Assembly: GCA_036946415.1 (NCBI GenBank)
Contig: JAQIJD010000012.1
Coordinates: 1 to 64,000, forward strand
Direction: 5' to 3'
DNA length: 64,000 nucleotides
Origin: Sphingomonas_Q fennica_A
GTDB lineage: Bacteria > Pseudomonadota > Alphaproteobacteria > Sphingomonadales > Sphingomonadaceae
Part shown: positions 53,564-63,479 of the stretch, in pieces
Layout of the letters: every line of letters starts with the position of its first letter
How positions within the stretch are numbered: the first letter of the stretch is position 1
The notes under the pieces: model-generated
Told to the model about the DNA's origin: nothing
Databases searched by the model: none
The model's input: the letters and a program-made list of their open reading frames with translations, nothing else
Position numbers and translations under genes: made by a program

Positions 53564-54754
53564 ATGAAGAGAATGGGACTCGCCCTCGCCGGCGCGGTTG
53601 CACTGGCTGGCTGCGGGAAGAAGGAGGCGCCGCCTGCGCCGCCCCCGGCGAACGTCTCGGTCGCGCGTCCGCTGCAACGCGAAGTGGTGGACTGGGACGA
53701 ATATATCGGCCGGTTCGAGGCGCCCGACGATGTCGAGGTGCGCGCCCGTGCCGATGGCGTGGTGACGCGCGTCTATTTCCGCAACGGGCAGGACGTGCGC
53801 GAGGGCCAGCCGCTGTTCGAGATCGATCCGCGCCCCTATCGCGCCGCGCTGGCGCAGGCCGAGGCGCAGGTGCGTCGCGCGCAGGCGACGCTGACCAACG
53901 CGCGCTCGGTGCAGGCGCGCACCCAGTCGCTGCTGGCGGCGCAGGCGGTGAGCCGTGAGGAAGCCGAGCAGAATGAGGCGACGACGCGCACCGCCGCCGC
54001 CGATCTGGCCGCCGCGCAGGCGCAGGCGGCGACCGCGCGGCTCAACCTGGGCTTCACCACCACCCGCGCGCCGTTCAGCGGCCGCCTGTCCGACCGGCGG
54101 GTGAGCGTGGGCGATGCGGTGACGGACGGGACGACGGTGATGACCCGGATCGTCTCGATCAACCCGATCTGGTTCACCTTCGAGGCGGCCGAGAGCTTCT
54201 ACCTCAAGAACCTGCGGCAGGACCGGCGCGGCGAGCGCGGCTCCTCGCGCACCACGCCCAATCCGATCGAGATCCAGCTCGCCGACGAGCCGGGCTATCG
54301 CTGGAAGGGGCGGATGACCTTCCTCGACAATGCGATCGATCCCGGTTCGGGCACGATCCGCGCGCGCGGCGTCGTCCCCAATCCCGGCGGCTTCCTGACG
54401 CCGGGGATGTTCGGCCGCGCCCGCCTGCTCGGTTCGGGCAGCTACCGGGCGATGCTGGTGCCGGACGAGGCGGTGATCGCCGATCAGGCGCGCAAGATCG
54501 CCTATGTCGTCGGCCGCGACGGCAAGGCGGTGCAGCGGCCGGTGGAGACCGGGCCGATGGTGGAAGGGCTGCGCGTGGTGAAGGCGGGCCTCGCCCCCAC
54601 CGACCTCATCATCCTGGATGGCCTCGCCCGCATCCAGCCGGGCATGCCGGTGAGCCCCAAGCAGACCGTCATCAAGCCACGGGCGGCGGATACCGCGCCC
54701 GTTTCCGCGGCGCTGAAGACGCCGCCTTCCTCCGAAGCGACGGCGGCGCGCTGA
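53564..54754 (+). CDS. RND efflux periplasmic adaptor (membrane fusion protein)
   Basis: A 396-residue lipoprotein with lipobox VALAGCG (Cys17). The adaptor layout is clear: a barrel-sandwich (lipoyl) domain around DVEVRARADGVVTRVYFRNGQ, a coiled-coil hairpin rich in Ala/Gln (about residues 95-160), then beta-barrel and membrane-proximal domains ending near IQPGMPVSP. It would link the inner-membrane pump to the outer-membrane channel encoded next. It follows a 176-base gap likely to hold the promoter. No local repressor gene is present. Confidence 0.93.
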   Translation: MKRMGLALAGAVALAGCGKKEAPPAPPPANVSVARPLQREVVDWDEYIGRFEAPDDVEVRARADGVVTRVYFRNGQDVREGQPLFEIDPRPYRAALAQAEAQVRRAQATLTNARSVQARTQSLLAAQAVSREEAEQNEATTRTAAADLAAAQAQAATARLNLGFTTTRAPFSGRLSDRRVSVGDAVTDGTTVMTRIVSINPIWFTFEAAESFYLKNLRQDRRGERGSSRTTPNPIEIQLADEPGYRWKGRMTFLDNAIDPGSGTIRARGVVPNPGGFLTPGMFGRARLLGSGSYRAMLVPDEAVIADQARKIAYVVGRDGKAVQRPVETGPMVEGLRVVKAGLAPTDLIILDGLARIQPGMPVSPKQTVIKPRAADTAPVSAALKTPPSSEATAAR

Positions 54755-54758
54755 GCTT

Positions 54759-57700
54759 ATGCGCTTTCCCCATTTCTTCATCGATCGCCCGATCTTCGCG
54801 GCGGTCCTCTCGATCCTGATCGTGATCGTCGGCGCGGTGGCCTATCCGTCGCTGCCGGTCGGCCAGTATCCCGAGATCGCCCCGCCGACGGTGGTGGTGA
54901 GCGCCACCTACCCCGGCGCCACCGCCGAAACCCTGTCCGCCACCGTCGCCGCCCCGCTGGAGGAGGCGATCAACGGCGTGGAGAACATGATCTACATGTC
55001 TTCCTCCTCCACGGGGGACGGGACGCTGGCGATCACCGTCACCTTCGCGCAAGGGGCGGACGTCAACCAGGCGCAGGTGCTGGTGCAGAACCGGGTGGCG
55101 ACGGCCGAGCCGCGCCTGCCGGAGGAGGTGCGCGCGATCGGCGTGACGGTGCGCAAGAATTCGCCCGATCTGCTGATGGTCGCGCAATTCACCTCGCCCG
55201 ACAAGTCGCTCAGCCAGCAATATATGGCCAATTACGTCACCTTGCAGGTGACGGACCGGATCACGCGCATTCCCGGCGTGGGCGGCACGCGATCGATCGG
55301 CGGGCGCGACTATAATATGCGCATCTGGATCGACCCCGGCCTCGCCGCCGGGCGCGACCTGACCGTTGACGAGGTGGTGGCGGCGATCCGCGCGCAGAAT
55401 GCGCAGGTCGCGGCCGGATCGATCGGGCAGGCGCCGTTCAACAAGGGCGGCACCGCCTTCCAGCTCGGCATCCAGACCGAGGGGCGGCTGACCAGCACCG
55501 AGGAATTCGGCAACATCATCGTCAAGCGCGCCGAAAACGGCGCGCTGACCCGGCTGCGCGACGTCGCCCGGATCGAACTGGGTGCGCAGGATTACGGCAC
55601 CAACGCGTATTACGGCGGCCGCGAATCGGTGGCGCTCGCCGTGCAGCAGCTGCCCGGATCGAACGCGCTGACCACCGCCGAGGCGGTCAAGAAGGAGCTG
55701 GCGACCCTCTCCAAATCCTTCCCGCCGGGCATGACCTACGACGTGCCCTACGACACCACCCTCTATGTCGAGGCGTCGATCGAGGCGGTGCAGCATACGC
55801 TGATCGAGGCGATCGTGCTGGTGGCGCTGGTGGTGCTGATCTTCCTGCAATCGTGGCGCGCGGCGATCATCCCGATCGTGGCGATCCCGATCTCGCTGGT
55901 GGGGGCGATGGCGGCACTGGCGGCCTTCGGCTTCTCGCTCAACACGCTGTCGCTGTTCGGCCTCGTCCTCGCGATCGGCATCGTCGTCGACGACGCGATC
56001 GTCGTCGTCGAGAATGTCGAGCGGCTGATGGAGGAGGAGGGCCTCTCCCCGCGCGAGGCGGCGCACCGGACGATGGATGAAGTGTCCGGCGCGCTGATCG
56101 CCATCGCGCTCGTGCTGTCGGGCGTGTTCGTGCCGACGATGTTCATCCCCGGCATCTCGGGGCAATTCTACCAGCAGTTCGCGCTGACGATCGTGTCCGC
56201 CACGATCATCTCCGCCTTCGTGTCGCTCACGCTCTCCCCGGCGCTGGCCGCGATCGTCCTGAAGCCGAAGCATGACGAGGAACCGCGCGCCGGCTGGCGC
56301 GGGCTGCCCGGCCGCTTCGCGCGCGGCTTCAACCGCGTGTTCGACCGGCTGTCGCACGGCTACGGCCGGGCGACGGCGCGGATCGTCAGGATGCTGGCGA
56401 TCGTCGGCATCGTCTACGTGCTGCTGATCGGGCTGACCGGCTGGCGCTTCTGGGCGACGCCGACCGGCTTCATCCCGGCGCAGGATCAGGGCTATCTGAT
56501 CGGCGTCCTCCAGCTGCCCCCCGGCTCCTCGCTGGAACGGACCGACGAGGTGCTGCGCCAGACGCTGACGACGCTGAAGGACGACCCCGCGGTCAAGACC
56601 TCGATCGCCTTCGCCGGCTTCGACGGCGCCACCTTCACCACCGCCTCCAACGCCGGCGCGATCTTCGTGATCCTGAAGGACCATGCCGACCGCAAGGACA
56701 CGGCGGACGAGGTGACGGCGCGGCTCGGCAAGTCGTTCGGCGCGATCACCGCCGGCAACATGATCCTGGTGCCGCCGCCGCCCGTGTCGGGCATCGGCAC
56801 CGGCGGCGGCTTCAAGATGATGATCGAGGATCGCGACGGTGCGGGCTTCGCGGCGCTGGCGGCCGCGACCAACAAGGTTATGGCCGCCGCCAACCAGCAG
56901 CAGGGTCTGAGCCGCGTGTTCACCGTGTTCAATGTGGCGACGCCGCGGCTGCGCGCGAACATCGATCGGCCGCGCGCCGAGCAGATGGGCGTGCCGGTGC
57001 AGAACGTCTTCTCCACGCTCGGCACCTATCTGGGATCGAGCTACATCAACGACTTTAACTTCCTCGGCCGCACCTTCCGCGTGACGGCGCAGGCCGATGC
57101 GCCCTATCGCGACGACGTGGGCGACATCATGGCGCTGAAGACCCGCTCGACCACGGGCGGGATGGTGCCGCTCGCCTCGGTGATGAGCCTCGCCAACGAG
57201 AGCGGGCCGTATCGCGTGGTGCGCTACAACCTCTATCCCTCCGCCGAATTGCAGGGGGAGCCGGCGCCCGGCTATTCCAGCGGACAGGCGCTCAACCAGA
57301 TGAAGAAGCTGGCGGACGACATATTGCCGCAGGGCTTCGCCACCGAATGGACCGAGCTTGCCTACCAGCAGCAGCAGGCGGGCAATACCGCGGCGGTGGT
57401 GTTCGCGCTGGCCGTGGTGTTCGTCTTCCTGCTGCTCGCCGCGCAATATGAAAGCGTGGTGCTGCCGCTGGCGGTGATCCTGATCGTGCCGATGTGCCTG
57501 CTGGCGGCGATCCTGGGCGTGAACCTGATGGGGATGGACAACAACATCCTGACGCAGATCGGCCTCGTCGTGCTGATCGGCCTAGCCGCCAAGAATGCGA
57601 TCCTGATCGTGGAATTCGCGCGGCAGGGCGAGGAGGAGGGGCTGACCGTGCGCGAGGCGGCCGAGCGCGCCGCCCACCAGCGTCTCCGCCCGATCGTGAT

Positions 57701-57926
57701 GACCTCGATCGCCTTCATCCTCGGCGTGCTGCCGCTGGTGGTGGGCACGGGGCCGGGCGCCGAGATGCGGCGCGCGCTGGGCGTGGCGGTGTTCTTCGGG
57801 ATGCTGGGCGTGACCGCCTTCGGCCTCGTCTTCACGCCGGCCTTCTACGTGGCGTCGCGGACGCTGGGCGATCGGGCGGCGCGCGTCTTCAGACGCAAAG
57901 GCAAGAGCGAGGAGGCGGCGGCATGA
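54759..57926 (+). CDS. RND multidrug efflux transporter, HAE-1 (AcrB/MexF) family
   Basis: A 1055-residue proton-driven pump. The start FPHFFIDRPIFAAVLSIL is typical, and the proton-relay Asp pair in helix 4 (LAIGIVVDDAIVVVENVERL) and the late VLIGLAAKNAILIVEFA are conserved. The total of 12 helices and two large periplasmic loops fits the family. It would export hydrophobic or aromatic toxicants. It sits 4 bases after the adaptor and overlaps the channel gene (ATGA). Substrate specificity cannot be read. Confidence 0.95.
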   Translation: MRFPHFFIDRPIFAAVLSILIVIVGAVAYPSLPVGQYPEIAPPTVVVSATYPGATAETLSATVAAPLEEAINGVENMIYMSSSSTGDGTLAITVTFAQGADVNQAQVLVQNRVATAEPRLPEEVRAIGVTVRKNSPDLLMVAQFTSPDKSLSQQYMANYVTLQVTDRITRIPGVGGTRSIGGRDYNMRIWIDPGLAAGRDLTVDEVVAAIRAQNAQVAAGSIGQAPFNKGGTAFQLGIQTEGRLTSTEEFGNIIVKRAENGALTRLRDVARIELGAQDYGTNAYYGGRESVALAVQQLPGSNALTTAEAVKKELATLSKSFPPGMTYDVPYDTTLYVEASIEAVQHTLIEAIVLVALVVLIFLQSWRAAIIPIVAIPISLVGAMAALAAFGFSLNTLSLFGLVLAIGIVVDDAIVVVENVERLMEEEGLSPREAAHRTMDEVSGALIAIALVLSGVFVPTMFIPGISGQFYQQFALTIVSATIISAFVSLTLSPALAAIVLKPKHDEEPRAGWRGLPGRFARGFNRVFDRLSHGYGRATARIVRMLAIVGIVYVLLIGLTGWRFWATPTGFIPAQDQGYLIGVLQLPPGSSLERTDEVLRQTLTTLKDDPAVKTSIAFAGFDGATFTTASNAGAIFVILKDHADRKDTADEVTARLGKSFGAITAGNMILVPPPPVSGIGTGGGFKMMIEDRDGAGFAALAAATNKVMAAANQQQGLSRVFTVFNVATPRLRANIDRPRAEQMGVPVQNVFSTLGTYLGSSYINDFNFLGRTFRVTAQADAPYRDDVGDIMALKTRSTTGGMVPLASVMSLANESGPYRVVRYNLYPSAELQGEPAPGYSSGQALNQMKKLADDILPQGFATEWTELAYQQQQAGNTAAVVFALAVVFVFLLLAAQYESVVLPLAVILIVPMCLLAAILGVNLMGMDNNILTQIGLVVLIGLAAKNAILIVEFARQGEEEGLTVREAAERAAHQRLRPIVMTSIAFILGVLPLVVGTGPGAEMRRALGVAVFFGMLGVTAFGLVFTPAFYVASRTLGDRAARVFRRKGKSEEAAA

Positions 57927-59416
57927 AGCGGCGGCTGGGGCTGATCGGCAGCGCGCTCGCGGCGCTGTCGCTGGGGGCCTGCGCGGCGGGCCCCGATTAC
58001 GTGCGGCCCGAGACGCGGGTCACGGCGGCGGGCGATTTCGTCGACAGAGGCGGCACGACCGTGGCGACGCCCGCCGCCGCGGCGGACCCGCGCTGGTGGC
58101 GGCTCTATGACGATCCGACGCTCGACCGGCTCGTCGCAGACGCGCTCGCCTACAATACCGACGTGCGGGCGGCGGTGGCGACGCTGCGGCAGGCGCGTGC
58201 CGTATTGTCCGAAGCGCGCACCGCGCGGCTGCCGACGACCGACGCCAGCGCCTCCTACAACCGGCGGCGGATCGGCATCGCCGCGGTCGCCGGCAGCCTG
58301 CCCACCGCCGCACCCGGCACGGGTGCGGGCACGCCCAGTCACTTCGATTTCGATTTCTTCCAGGCCGGCTTCGATGCGGCCTATGAGGTCGATCTGTTCG
58401 GGCGCGTCTCCCGCTCGGTCGAGGCGGCGCGCGGCGATACCGAGGCGGCGGCGGCCGATCTGGATGCGGCGCGGATCGCGGTGGCGGCGGAGGTGGCGCG
58501 CAGCTATGCGCTCGCCTGCGCCAATGCCGCGCAGGCCGATGTCGCGCGCGAGACGGCGGCGTTGCAGGATCGTACGCTCGATCTGACGCGCCGGCTGCTC
58601 GCGGGCGGGCGCGGCACGCAGCGCGAGGTCGATCAGGCGGCGGTGCTGGCCGAGAACGCCCGCGCCACCGTGCCGAGCTTCGAGGCGGAACGGCGCGCGG
58701 CGCTCTACGCGCTGGCGGCGCTGACCGGCCGCCCCCCGGCCGAGCTGGACCCGACCGCGGCGCAATGCCGGCAGGTGCCGCAGATCCGCGTCGCCATTCC
58801 GGTGGGCGACGGCGCGACTTTGCTCGCCCGCCGCCCGGACGTGCGCGGCGCGGAGCGGCGGCTGGCGGCGCAGACGGCGCGGATCGGCGTGGCGACGGCG
58901 GCGCTCTATCCCTCCATCTCGCTGGCCGGATCGACCACCCTCGGCAACCAGCGTTTCGGCGACCTGGCCAAATCCTCGTCCTTCGGCTTATCGCTGGGGC
59001 CGCTGATCTCGTGGCGCTTCCCCAACATCTCGGCGGCGCGGGCGCAGATCCGCCAGGCCGAGGCGGGGACCGAGGCGGCGCTGGCGCGCTTCGACGGGAC
59101 GGTGCTGACCGCCCTGACGGAAACCGAACAGGCGCTGGCCCGCTACGCCGGCGCGATCGAGCGGATCGCGGCCCTCGGCCGGGCGGAGGGGGCGGCCAGC
59201 AACGCCGCCGCCATCTCCCGCCTGCGGTTCGATACGGGGCGCGACAGCTTCCTCCAGCTGCTCGATGCCGAACGCGATCGCGCCTCGGCGCGGACGGCGC
59301 TGGCGCAGGCGCAGCAGGCGGTGGTCGAATCGCAGGTGGCGCTGTTCCAGGCGCTGGGCGGCGGCTGGGAGAATGCGCCGCCCCCTGCCGGCACGAAGCC
59401 CGTCCGACAGCCCTGA
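57923..59416 (+). CDS. Outer-membrane efflux channel, NodT family
   Basis: A 497-residue outer-membrane factor lipoprotein (lipobox LSLGACAAGPDYVRP). Two tandem coiled-coil/beta repeats of the TolC type are present: DPRWWRLYDDPTLDRLVADALAYN at the start, then ARRPDVRGAERRLAAQTARIGVATAALYP in the second half, both standard NodT/OprM features. ATG 57923 overlaps the RND stop by 4 bases, completing a three-gene efflux operon. It faces the convergent cyclase gene 16 bases away. Confidence 0.93.
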   Translation: MKRRLGLIGSALAALSLGACAAGPDYVRPETRVTAAGDFVDRGGTTVATPAAAADPRWWRLYDDPTLDRLVADALAYNTDVRAAVATLRQARAVLSEARTARLPTTDASASYNRRRIGIAAVAGSLPTAAPGTGAGTPSHFDFDFFQAGFDAAYEVDLFGRVSRSVEAARGDTEAAAADLDAARIAVAAEVARSYALACANAAQADVARETAALQDRTLDLTRRLLAGGRGTQREVDQAAVLAENARATVPSFEAERRAALYALAALTGRPPAELDPTAAQCRQVPQIRVAIPVGDGATLLARRPDVRGAERRLAAQTARIGVATAALYPSISLAGSTTLGNQRFGDLAKSSSFGLSLGPLISWRFPNISAARAQIRQAEAGTEAALARFDGTVLTALTETEQALARYAGAIERIAALGRAEGAASNAAAISRLRFDTGRDSFLQLLDAERDRASARTALAQAQQAVVESQVALFQALGGGWENAPPPAGTKPVRQP

Positions 59417-59432
59417 GGCCGCGCCGCCGGGG

Positions 59433-61265
59433 TCAATGCTCCCCGGCGGGCGCCTCGGCCACGCATAGCCGGTCCCGCCCGGTGCGCTTGGCCTGATAGA
59501 GCGCCGTATCGGCCTGGGCCAGCAGGCGCAGCGGCGACAGGCCGGGCGCGAAGGCGGCGAGGCCGACGCTGACCGTGACGGTGGGCAGGTGATCGAGCGC
59601 CGCCGGCCGGTCCGCCACCGCCGCCCGCACGCGTGCGGCCACGGCGATGGCGTGCGCGGTCTCGGCACCCGGCATCAGCAGCGCGAACTCCTCGCCGCCG
59701 ACCCGCGCAAGCAGGTCGCCCGAGCGGAGCGCGCGCCCCGCCGCCTCGGCGATGTGGCGCAGCATGTCGTCCCCGGCGAGGTGGCCGTAGGCATCGTTGA
59801 CGCGCTTGAAGTGATCGACGTCGAAGATCGCCAGCGACAGCGGCCGGCCACCGTCCGCGGCATGGCGCACCTCGCGTTCCAGCCGGCGCAGGAAGTGACG
59901 GCGGTTGGCCAGGCCGGTCAGCTCGTCGGTATCGGCCTGGACGCGCGCTTCGGCGGCGGCGCGCTGGGCGTCCTCCGCCAGCAGCCGGTAGCGCCGCTCG
60001 CTTTCGGCCAGCGCTTGTTCGGCGCGCACCCGATCGGTCACGTCGCGGATCAGGCCGAAGGTGCCGCCGGCCCCCTCGCCCTGATCGGGATTGAGGCGGA
60101 CCGCGACGTGCAGCCAGACGGAGTCGCCGCTGCCGAGAGCGGCGCGCGCCTCGAACTCGGCATCCTGTATCTCTCCGGCCAGCAAAGGGCGGACCGCACG
60201 GACGGCGCGGCGCCAGTCCCGCCGGTCGATGAGGTGGAGGGCGGGGACGCCCAGGCTGTCCTCGATCGACCGGCCGGTGACGGTTTCCCACGCGGGGTTG
60301 AGGAAGGTCCAGCGGCCGCGTCCGTCCGTCGCGAACAGCACCCCCGTCGCACGATCGACGACGCGGCGGTGGAACCGCTCGCTGTCGACCAGGTGGCGCG
60401 CCTGGCGGCGGGCGGCGGCGGCGTGGGCGGCCATCGGCATCGTCGCGACGAAGCAGGCGGCGATGTAGAATTGGCAGAAGAGCACGGGCAGGATGTCGTC
60501 CGACGCGGTCCGCGGGATCGGCCCCAGCCCCATCGCCGTGGCCGCCGCCGTAACCCCGGCGATCACCGCCATGCCCAGCGTCGCCCCAAGCAGGCCGCCT
60601 CGATAGGTGAGGAAGGACAGCGCCGCGAGCGGCAGGAAGAGGAGCGGGAAACGGTTCTGCGCGAAACAGAGGATGGTGAGCGCACAGAGCGCCGTCAGCG
60701 ACGCCGCGACCTCGGCGGCATGGCGGCGCACGATCCACGGGCGCGGCAGCGATGCGGCTTGCAGGGCGAACAGGGTGAACGGCGTCACCACCAGCATCCC
60801 CAGCGCATCCGTCGCGAACCACAGCAGCCAGTCGCGCTGTTCGCTGCTGACCGCCAGCGTCACCCCCGCGCCCGCCGCCGCCGTGACGAGCGCGACCGCG
60901 CAGAAGCGGTAGAGGTGGCGCAATTCCGTCAGGTCGAGCCGGGCGCCGCACAGACGGCCGATCAGCGTCAGCGCCAGCCACACCTCGCCCAGATTGGCGG
61001 CGGTGAAGAGAATCGCGCTGGAGACGGGATAGCCCGCCTGGAGGTTGCCGATCAGGCTGGCGGCCATCGCGCCGGGCACCACGCGCCAGCGCGTCGCCGC
61101 GGGCAGCCACAGCATCACGCCGACGAGGAAGCCGGTGCACGCCCAGACGAGCGCCGAGCCGTCCGCCGAACGGGCGGCGGTGAAGGCGAATATCGCGCCC
61201 GCATAATAGATCAGGGCGACGGCGATCGGGGCGATCAGCCTTTCCAGCCCGAACGATCTGCGCAT
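59433..61265 (-). CDS. MASE1-PAS-GGDEF diguanylate cyclase
   Basis: A 610-residue membrane protein. Eight N-terminal helices (residues 10-300) resemble the MASE1 sensor (ARSADGSALVWACTGFLVGVM). A PAS/PAC domain follows (ATGVLFATDGRGRWTFLNPAWETVTG), then GGDEF with intact RVGGEEFALL and an I-site RxxD (RSGD) five residues before it, so product inhibition is expected. It probably makes c-di-GMP. ATG 61265 (MRRSFGLE) is preferred to 61334 because family proteins start just before the first helix. It is convergent with the efflux operon. Confidence 0.9.
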   Translation of the reverse strand: MRRSFGLERLIAPIAVALIYYAGAIFAFTAARSADGSALVWACTGFLVGVMLWLPAATRWRVVPGAMAASLIGNLQAGYPVSSAILFTAANLGEVWLALTLIGRLCGARLDLTELRHLYRFCAVALVTAAAGAGVTLAVSSEQRDWLLWFATDALGMLVVTPFTLFALQAASLPRPWIVRRHAAEVAASLTALCALTILCFAQNRFPLLFLPLAALSFLTYRGGLLGATLGMAVIAGVTAAATAMGLGPIPRTASDDILPVLFCQFYIAACFVATMPMAAHAAAARRQARHLVDSERFHRRVVDRATGVLFATDGRGRWTFLNPAWETVTGRSIEDSLGVPALHLIDRRDWRRAVRAVRPLLAGEIQDAEFEARAALGSGDSVWLHVAVRLNPDQGEGAGGTFGLIRDVTDRVRAEQALAESERRYRLLAEDAQRAAAEARVQADTDELTGLANRRHFLRRLEREVRHAADGGRPLSLAIFDVDHFKRVNDAYGHLAGDDMLRHIAEAAGRALRSGDLLARVGGEEFALLMPGAETAHAIAVAARVRAAVADRPAALDHLPTVTVSVGLAAFAPGLSPLRLLAQADTALYQAKRTGRDRLCVAEAPAGEH

Positions 61266-61391
61266 TCGCGTCGGCACCTTTCCCGTGATGCGTGCGCTGT
61301 GGCACCGGGGGTTGAGGAAAAGCTTAACGCGCACCGGCCGCGGCGCACCGCGGCGATCGGAACCCGCCCCTTTCGCTTCGGTTATGGCCTG

Positions 61392-62120
61392 ATGGCAACA
61401 CGTTTATTCCATGTGTCCGATCTGCACTTCGGCCGTGCGGACCAGCAGGCGCTCGACTGGTTCGCGGGGCTGGTGCGCAGCGAGCGCCCCGATGCGGTGA
61501 TCTGCACGGGCGATCTGACGATGCGGGCGCGGCGCGAGGAATATGCCGCCGCCGCCGCCTGGCTGGCCGCGCTCGACGTGCCGGTGACGGTCGAACCCGG
61601 CAACCACGACCTGCCGCTCTACAACCTCCCGGCGCGATTGTTCGCCCCCTATCGGCGCTACCGGAAGGTGGAGCGGGCGGTGGAACGGCCGCTGGACGTG
61701 AAGGGGCTGTGGCTGGTGCCGCTGAAGACGACGCGGCGGTTCCAGTTCCGCAACTGGTCCCACGGCGCGGTCAGCCGCAGCGGCTTGCGCGTCGCGCTCG
61801 ATCTGCTCGCGCGATGCCCGGCCGGGCGGCTGCCGATCGTCGCCTGCCACCATCCGCTGATCCGCACCAATTTCGAGGGCCATGGCGATACCGACGGGGG
61901 TGCCGAGGCGCTCAAGGCGCTGGCCGAGGCGGGGGCGGTCGCGATTCTGTCCGGCCACGTCCACGATGCCTTCGACGTGCCGTGGAGCGGCACGGGCCGC
62001 ACCGTCCGCCTGATCGGCGCGGGCACCCTGTCCGAACGGCTGCGCAGCACCCCGCCCTCGTTCAACGAACTGCGGATCGACGACGGCGCGCTCGAAGTGA
62101 CCCCGCGGGTGCTCGGCTAG
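61392..62120 (+). CDS. Metallophosphoesterase (calcineurin-like)
   Basis: A 242-residue phosphoesterase with complete metal-binding motifs: HVSDLHFG (D-x-H), CTGDLTMRA (GD), GNHD, CHHPLI and SGHVHDAF (GHxH). This pattern suits a cAMP phosphodiesterase-like or general phosphodiesterase of the 3',5'-cyclic nucleotide/UDP-diacylglucosamine type. No signal peptide is seen. It is divergent from the cyclase by 126 bases, and its TAG overlaps that of the convergent purB gene by 4 bases. The substrate is unknown. Confidence 0.85.
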   Translation: MATRLFHVSDLHFGRADQQALDWFAGLVRSERPDAVICTGDLTMRARREEYAAAAAWLAALDVPVTVEPGNHDLPLYNLPARLFAPYRRYRKVERAVERPLDVKGLWLVPLKTTRRFQFRNWSHGAVSRSGLRVALDLLARCPAGRLPIVACHHPLIRTNFEGHGDTDGGAEALKALAEAGAVAILSGHVHDAFDVPWSGTGRTVRLIGAGTLSERLRSTPPSFNELRIDDGALEVTPRVLG

Positions 62121-63430
62121 GAGGCCGCGCCGAACACCCGCGTGAAGATCGTATCGACCTGCTTCAGGTGGTAGCCGAGATCGAACCGCGCCTCGAGCGC
62201 GGCATCGTCCAGCGGCACCTCCGGATCGGCCTTCAGCAGATCGAGCAGGGAGAGGGCGCCGTCCGATTCCCACACCTTCATCGCGTTGCGCTGAACGAGG
62301 CGGTAGGCATCCTCGCGGCTGACGCCGGCCTGCGTCAGCGCCAGCAGCACGCGTTGCGAATGGACGAGACCGCCCATCCGGTTGAGGTTCTTCTCCATCC
62401 GCTCGGGGTAGACGACCAGCTTGTCGATCACCCCGGTCAGCCGGGCGAGCGCGAAATCGAGCGTGATCGTGGCATCCGGGCCGATATAGCGTTCGACCGA
62501 GGAGTGGCTGATGTCCCGCTCGTGCCAGAGCGCGACATTCTCGAGCGCGGGCGTGACGTAGCCGCGCACCATGCGGGCGAGGCCGGTGAGATTCTCGGTC
62601 AGCACCGGGTTGCGCTTGTGCGGCATCGCCGACGAGCCCTTCTGGCCGGGCGAGAAATATTCCTCCGCCTCCAGCACCTCGGTCCGTTGCAGGTGACGCA
62701 CCTCGGTCGCCAGCCGCTCGATCGAGGAGGCGATGACGCCGAGCGTCGCGAAAAACATCGCATGCCGGTCGCGCGGGATGACCTGGGTGGAGACCGGCTC
62801 GACCGCGAGGCCCATCTTGTCCGCCACATAAGCTTCGACGAACGGATCGATATTGGCGAAGGTGCCGACCGCGCCGGAAATGGCGCAGGTCGCGATTTCG
62901 GCGCGTGCCGCGACCAGCCGGGCGCGGTTGCGGTCGAACTCGGCATAGGCCTGCGCCAGCTTCAGCCCGAAGGTGACGGGTTCGGCATGGATGCCGTGGC
63001 TGCGGCCGATCGTGGGCGTGTGGCGATGCTCCTCGGCACGGCGGCGGAGGGCGGCGAGCAGCGCGTCGAGATCGGCGATCAGCAGGTCGCTGGCGCGGGC
63101 GAGCTGGACGGCGAGGCAGGTGTCCAGCACGTCCGACGAGGTCATGCCCTGATGGAGGAAGCGCGCTTCCGGCCCGGTCCGTTCGGAGACGTGGGTGAGG
63201 AAGGCGATCACGTCATGCTTGGTCTCGGCCTCGATCGCGTCGATCCGGGCGATGTCGAACGGGCCGGCGGCGGCGTCCGCCTCCCAGATGCGCTTCGCCG
63301 CCTCCTTCGGCACGACGCCCAGTTCGGCGAGCGCATCGGTGGCGTGGGCCTCGATCTCGAACCAGATGCGGAACCGCGCCTCCGGCGTCCAGATCGCCGT
63401 CATCTGCGGGCGGGCGTAGCGCGGGATCAT
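62117..63430 (-). CDS. purB: Adenylosuccinate lyase
   Basis: A 437-residue enzyme acting twice in purine synthesis (SAICAR to AICAR and adenylosuccinate to AMP). The signature SSAMPHKRNPVLTENL with the catalytic Ser, the TSSDVLDT stretch and GRSHGIHAEPVTFG are all clear. ATG 63430 (MIPRYARPQM) has GGAGAAAGTG directly upstream and is the normal start. It shares 4 bases with the end of the metallophosphoesterase gene. Confidence 0.97.
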   Translation of the reverse strand: MIPRYARPQMTAIWTPEARFRIWFEIEAHATDALAELGVVPKEAAKRIWEADAAAGPFDIARIDAIEAETKHDVIAFLTHVSERTGPEARFLHQGMTSSDVLDTCLAVQLARASDLLIADLDALLAALRRRAEEHRHTPTIGRSHGIHAEPVTFGLKLAQAYAEFDRNRARLVAARAEIATCAISGAVGTFANIDPFVEAYVADKMGLAVEPVSTQVIPRDRHAMFFATLGVIASSIERLATEVRHLQRTEVLEAEEYFSPGQKGSSAMPHKRNPVLTENLTGLARMVRGYVTPALENVALWHERDISHSSVERYIGPDATITLDFALARLTGVIDKLVVYPERMEKNLNRMGGLVHSQRVLLALTQAGVSREDAYRLVQRNAMKVWESDGALSLLDLLKADPEVPLDDAALEARFDLGYHLKQVDTIFTRVFGAAS

Positions 63431-63479
63431 CACTTTCTCCTGGGGCGTCGGGCGCGGGCCGCCTAGCAAAGCGGGGGGG

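Noticed and set aside
54672..57446. Long minus-strand frame opposite the RND pump gene
   Set aside because: The plus strand encodes a full HAE-1 pump; the antisense product is His/Arg-rich with no recognisable fold.
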